DNA from: Candidatus Thorarchaeota archaeon
GTDB taxonomy: Archaea > Asgardarchaeota > Thorarchaeia > Thorarchaeales > Thorarchaeaceae
Reading direction: 5' to 3'
DNA: 16,008 nucleotides
Assembly: GCA_011365025.1 (NCBI GenBank)
Contig: RDOF01000054.1
Span: 1 to 16,008, forward strand
The first letter of the stretch is position 1; each line of letters opens with the position of its first letter. The position numbers and the translations under genes were made by a program. Of the stretch, positions 13,815 through 16,008 are shown one piece after another. The notes below the pieces were generated by a model, which did no database searches, was not told where the DNA came from, and worked only from the letters and a program-made list of their open reading frames with translations.

Positions 13815-15485
13815 GTGGTGCGAAGGTTAGCAATCAACTTCCTATACGATGGATCTATTACCAAGAAAGCAGCCTCTGAAGAGGCTGAGATTCCTGTGGC
13901 CTTTGGCATGGCCCTTCCCGGAGCCAAAAACGGAAGGCGTCTTTCTATGCTCAGTCCAATAGTCGTCCCATACTGGATAGTACAGATATCTGGTACCAAA
14001 TCAGTAATTCTAAGAACTGATGCCTATGGAGCAAAGGAATTCGTGTTCTCTGAAAATACGAACTCGGCGGATATCAGACGAATAATCGGTGCAGAGATTC
14101 ATGAGGCGAGCGACATTCCTAAGCACAAGGAACAGCTTATAGCAACTATCAAAGCTGTTTCTGAAGCAAAGTCTGCATTGAAGGCCATACAGCATCCTGA
14201 TGCAATAAGACAGATAGGCCTGCTAGCTTTGGAAGTCGACCCCAACTCTCATCCAAATATGCTCAACATGACGTTGGACTCACATGACGCGCTTGCCAGA
14301 AGTGAGGAGTTTCAGAAGCTGCGCGAACATTGCCGACTACGCGTAGAGGCTCTCGAAGAGATTCAGGAGAATGTTGGAGAAGTGCTCCAGGGTCATGTTA
14401 AGGCTATTCAGAATGTGGTAAAAGCGGAGAAGGAGCGTTGGAAGCAGAGAGTTTCTATGATGCAGGACCGATTAGAGAATTCGACTAGGGAGCACACTCG
14501 TCGTAGAGATGACGATATATATGGGAGTAAGCAGAAGCACAAGATTGCCCTTCGCGCTCTTACAGCTGATTTCTCAAGATCTATATCATCATTGGAATCC
14601 TTCTTCAGTTCTATTGTGGAACTCATTCAGGAGGCAAGAACATCCATTGCCGCAAGGGAGGAGAATGTCGAAGGTGCTTTGCAAGTTTATAATGACTTGA
14701 AGGAGCAAGTCACTGATCAACATAGGAAACTCGATGCAAAGGTTTCAGAAACTGACATGCAGAGTGAAAAAGTCAGAAGTCAACTAGATACCCTTGAAAA
14801 GCAATTGGATACTGCAATTAGGGAGGCCACAGAAAGTGCCGATGCTCAAATTGCAGAAGAGAGGCAAAGACTTGCGGCGCTTGAGGCAGAAGCGGCCAAG
14901 ACCATTTCCGAACTGGATGAATCCGTGAATGTTTCCGCACAAGCAACAAATGAGATTGAAGCAGCTATTCGTGATAGGCTTACCGAGGTCCAATCAGAAT
15001 TCCTCGAATTAATGTCTTGGGCCATTGATTCAAGTGAGGTGAAGAATTTGGCCCCACTTACTCAACTTGAAATTCATTGCTACCTTGCCTTCTATACTGA
15101 CAATTCGTTTCGAGTTTTTCCCCCATGCTTTCTTCCAGAGGAAATCTCTGCTGGCTCGATAGAGCACAAGCCTGTGCATCCGTCCTTGGTGGAGTATGTT
15201 GAATCCCCGATTCAACGCGCATATGCTGAAGTTGCAGGCTATTCTGCCATGCTAAGAAAATCTGGGGACCGTGCCAACCTGCTGGTCAGCCAAGATGCGA
15301 AGAACAAGCTGAATGAAGGTCTGGACTTCTTACAACGGAAAAACATACTGAACACGGAGGGTAGGCGAAATATCGAGTCGAAATGGCGTGAGTATTCGGG
15401 CAGATGTCCGAACTGCGGCAATGAAGTTGATGCGGAAACAAGATTCTGTCCGAAATGCGGGCATGACCTGCACCCAGTAGACTAA
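13815..15485 (+). CDS. Coiled-coil protein with a C-terminal zinc ribbon, unrecognised family
   Basis: 556 residues from the GTG at 13815. I do not recognise the family. Seen: an N-terminal globular region (about 1-110) with IVVPYWIVQISG and VILRTDAYGAKEFVF strands; a long Glu/Lys/Arg/Gln-rich helical region (about 165-400), largely coiled coil, with EKERWKQRV and EEIQENVGEV; a second globular part (about 405-500) with LEIHCYLAFYTDN and FRVFPPCFLPEE; and a zinc ribbon CPNC-x10-CPKC at 531-548. No Walker motif, membrane helix or signal peptide. Inferred: a cytosolic scaffold or oligomer with two globular ends joined by a coiled-coil rod, the zinc ribbon mediating protein or nucleic-acid contact. 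Start: GGTGAT (13805-13810) is four bases from the GTG at 13815 and seven from the one at 13818; an earlier TTG (13785) lacks a site. It lies 90 bases after the thioredoxin gene. Its stop is one base from the stop of the convergent asparaginase gene. Confidence 0.75.
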   Translation: MVRRLAINFLYDGSITKKAASEEAEIPVAFGMALPGAKNGRRLSMLSPIVVPYWIVQISGTKSVILRTDAYGAKEFVFSENTNSADIRRIIGAEIHEASDIPKHKEQLIATIKAVSEAKSALKAIQHPDAIRQIGLLALEVDPNSHPNMLNMTLDSHDALARSEEFQKLREHCRLRVEALEEIQENVGEVLQGHVKAIQNVVKAEKERWKQRVSMMQDRLENSTREHTRRRDDDIYGSKQKHKIALRALTADFSRSISSLESFFSSIVELIQEARTSIAAREENVEGALQVYNDLKEQVTDQHRKLDAKVSETDMQSEKVRSQLDTLEKQLDTAIREATESADAQIAEERQRLAALEAEAAKTISELDESVNVSAQATNEIEAAIRDRLTEVQSEFLELMSWAIDSSEVKNLAPLTQLEIHCYLAFYTDNSFRVFPPCFLPEEISAGSIEHKPVHPSLVEYVESPIQRAYAEVAGYSAMLRKSGDRANLLVSQDAKNKLNEGLDFLQRKNILNTEGRRNIESKWREYSGRCPNCGNEVDAETRFCPKCGHDLHPVD

Positions 15486-15486
15486 G

Positions 15487-16008
15487 CTATTTGGACAATG
15501 CCAACAAGGAGTCAAGAGATTCCGACACGACTGCAGTGGGCATTGCCTTTGCATTAGTAGCTTTTCCCCAATTCCCATTCTTATCAGCAAGGACTATCCC
15601 TGCTTCGCTTCCAGTCTTTTCAATTAGGAGCTTTATAGCCAGCTCAGCTGCCCTTGCCGGACTTTCCCCCTGCTCAACGTAGAGGACGGCCATTCTGGTC
15701 ATAGTGACACGCATGATATGCTCTCCAAACCCTGTGGCCGTTGCACCGCAGAGATCATTCGCGAATGCACCCGCCCCCATAACGGGGCTATCCCCTACTC
15801 TCCCTGGCCGTTTGTTTCTAATTCCCCCAGTTGATGATGTTGCGGCAATTCTGCCCTTAGCATCAACTGCGACACAACCCACCGTATCTCCGTCCTTGAA
15901 TGGGTGGTCCGCGTTGATAACGCCCCTCTTTATCTCCTCTCGATACTTTGTGGCAATCATTTCCTCATATACACGTAACGAATTTTCTCCTGCGAAGAAT
16001 GAGTAATC
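15487..16008 (-). CDS. Isoaspartyl peptidase/L-asparaginase, Ntn-hydrolase (5' partial)
   Basis: 173 residues are visible. The frame stays open to the right edge, so the N-terminal part is missing. Seen: the end of the alpha subunit with a charged linker, then DTVGCVAVD, in which the Thr (codon 15883-15885) is the expected nucleophile released by self-cleavage; STGGIRNKRPGRVGDSPVMGAGAFAN, the family signature for substrate binding; ATGFGEHIMR; and a C-terminal GNWGKATNAKAMP strand. Known: these plant-type enzymes cleave isoaspartyl dipeptides and L-asparagine after autoproteolytic activation into alpha and beta chains, helping recycle damaged proteins. The visible part covers essentially all of the beta chain (about 132 residues after the Thr) and retains key residues, so activity is expected if the upstream part is intact. 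No signal peptide can be judged. Convergent with the coiled-coil gene, stops one base apart. It adds to the peptidase genes in this window. Confidence 0.9.
   Translation of the reverse strand, partial: DYSFFAGENSLRVYEEMIATKYREEIKRGVINADHPFKDGDTVGCVAVDAKGRIAATSSTGGIRNKRPGRVGDSPVMGAGAFANDLCGATATGFGEHIMRVTMTRMAVLYVEQGESPARAAELAIKLLIEKTGSEAGIVLADKNGNWGKATNAKAMPTAVVSESLDSLLALSK

Noticed and set aside
1..16008. Mobile elements, CRISPR arrays, tRNA genes, toxin-antitoxin or defence systems
   Set aside because: No transposase or integrase frame, no regularly spaced repeats, no cloverleaf-like sequence and no known defence domain was found on reading both strands.

Overview
The window looks like chromosomal DNA from an archaeon, most likely an Asgard archaeon; a Thorarchaeia-like lineage is my best guess. 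This rests on gene content: a Ras/Rab-like small GTPase beside an arrestin-fold protein, a lysine-anchored surface protein, archaeal-type thioredoxin and M32 peptidase, several TTG/GTG starts, Shine-Dalgarno sites, and U-rich terminators. No rRNA, tRNA, CRISPR array, transposase, phage gene or integration site is visible. The DNA is compact, with short gaps and one stretch of about 300 bases without a gene.

Left part (1-5720). A surface protein runs in from the left edge. It carries tandem GIFT/DUF4350-like (glutamine-amidotransferase-fold) repeats, an Ig/FN3-like domain, one C-terminal membrane helix and a lysine tail, and is followed by a terminator hairpin. Next come a NIF3-family metal-binding protein (+) and, on the minus strand, a soluble two-PAS sensor histidine kinase. 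The stop codons of these two genes overlap. A radical SAM enzyme lies upstream of the kinase on the same strand.

Middle (5721-9449). Divergent from the radical SAM gene is a tldD-tldE pair, transcribed together, closed by a hairpin terminator. It encodes the heterodimeric TldD/TldE metalloprotease. A small GTPase follows whose guanine-specificity motif is intact but whose P-loop Ser/Thr, switch I Thr and switch II DxxG are all replaced.

Right part (9450-16008). An arrestin-fold protein is convergent with the GTPase. Upstream of it on the minus strand are an M32 carboxypeptidase and an EamA-type transporter, which look like one transcription unit. Divergent from these are a thioredoxin and a large coiled-coil protein with a C-terminal zinc ribbon that I do not recognise. 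The right edge cuts an isoaspartyl peptidase/L-asparaginase (Ntn hydrolase), read on the minus strand.

Functionally, the window has a peptide-degradation theme (TldD/E, M32 carboxypeptidase, isoaspartyl peptidase, with a possible metabolite transporter). It also has a eukaryote-like signature pair (GTPase-like and arrestin-like) that could relate to membrane or trafficking biology. The strongest candidates for something undescribed are the degenerate GTPase with its arrestin neighbour, and the coiled-coil zinc-ribbon protein. Links between them are inference from proximity only.
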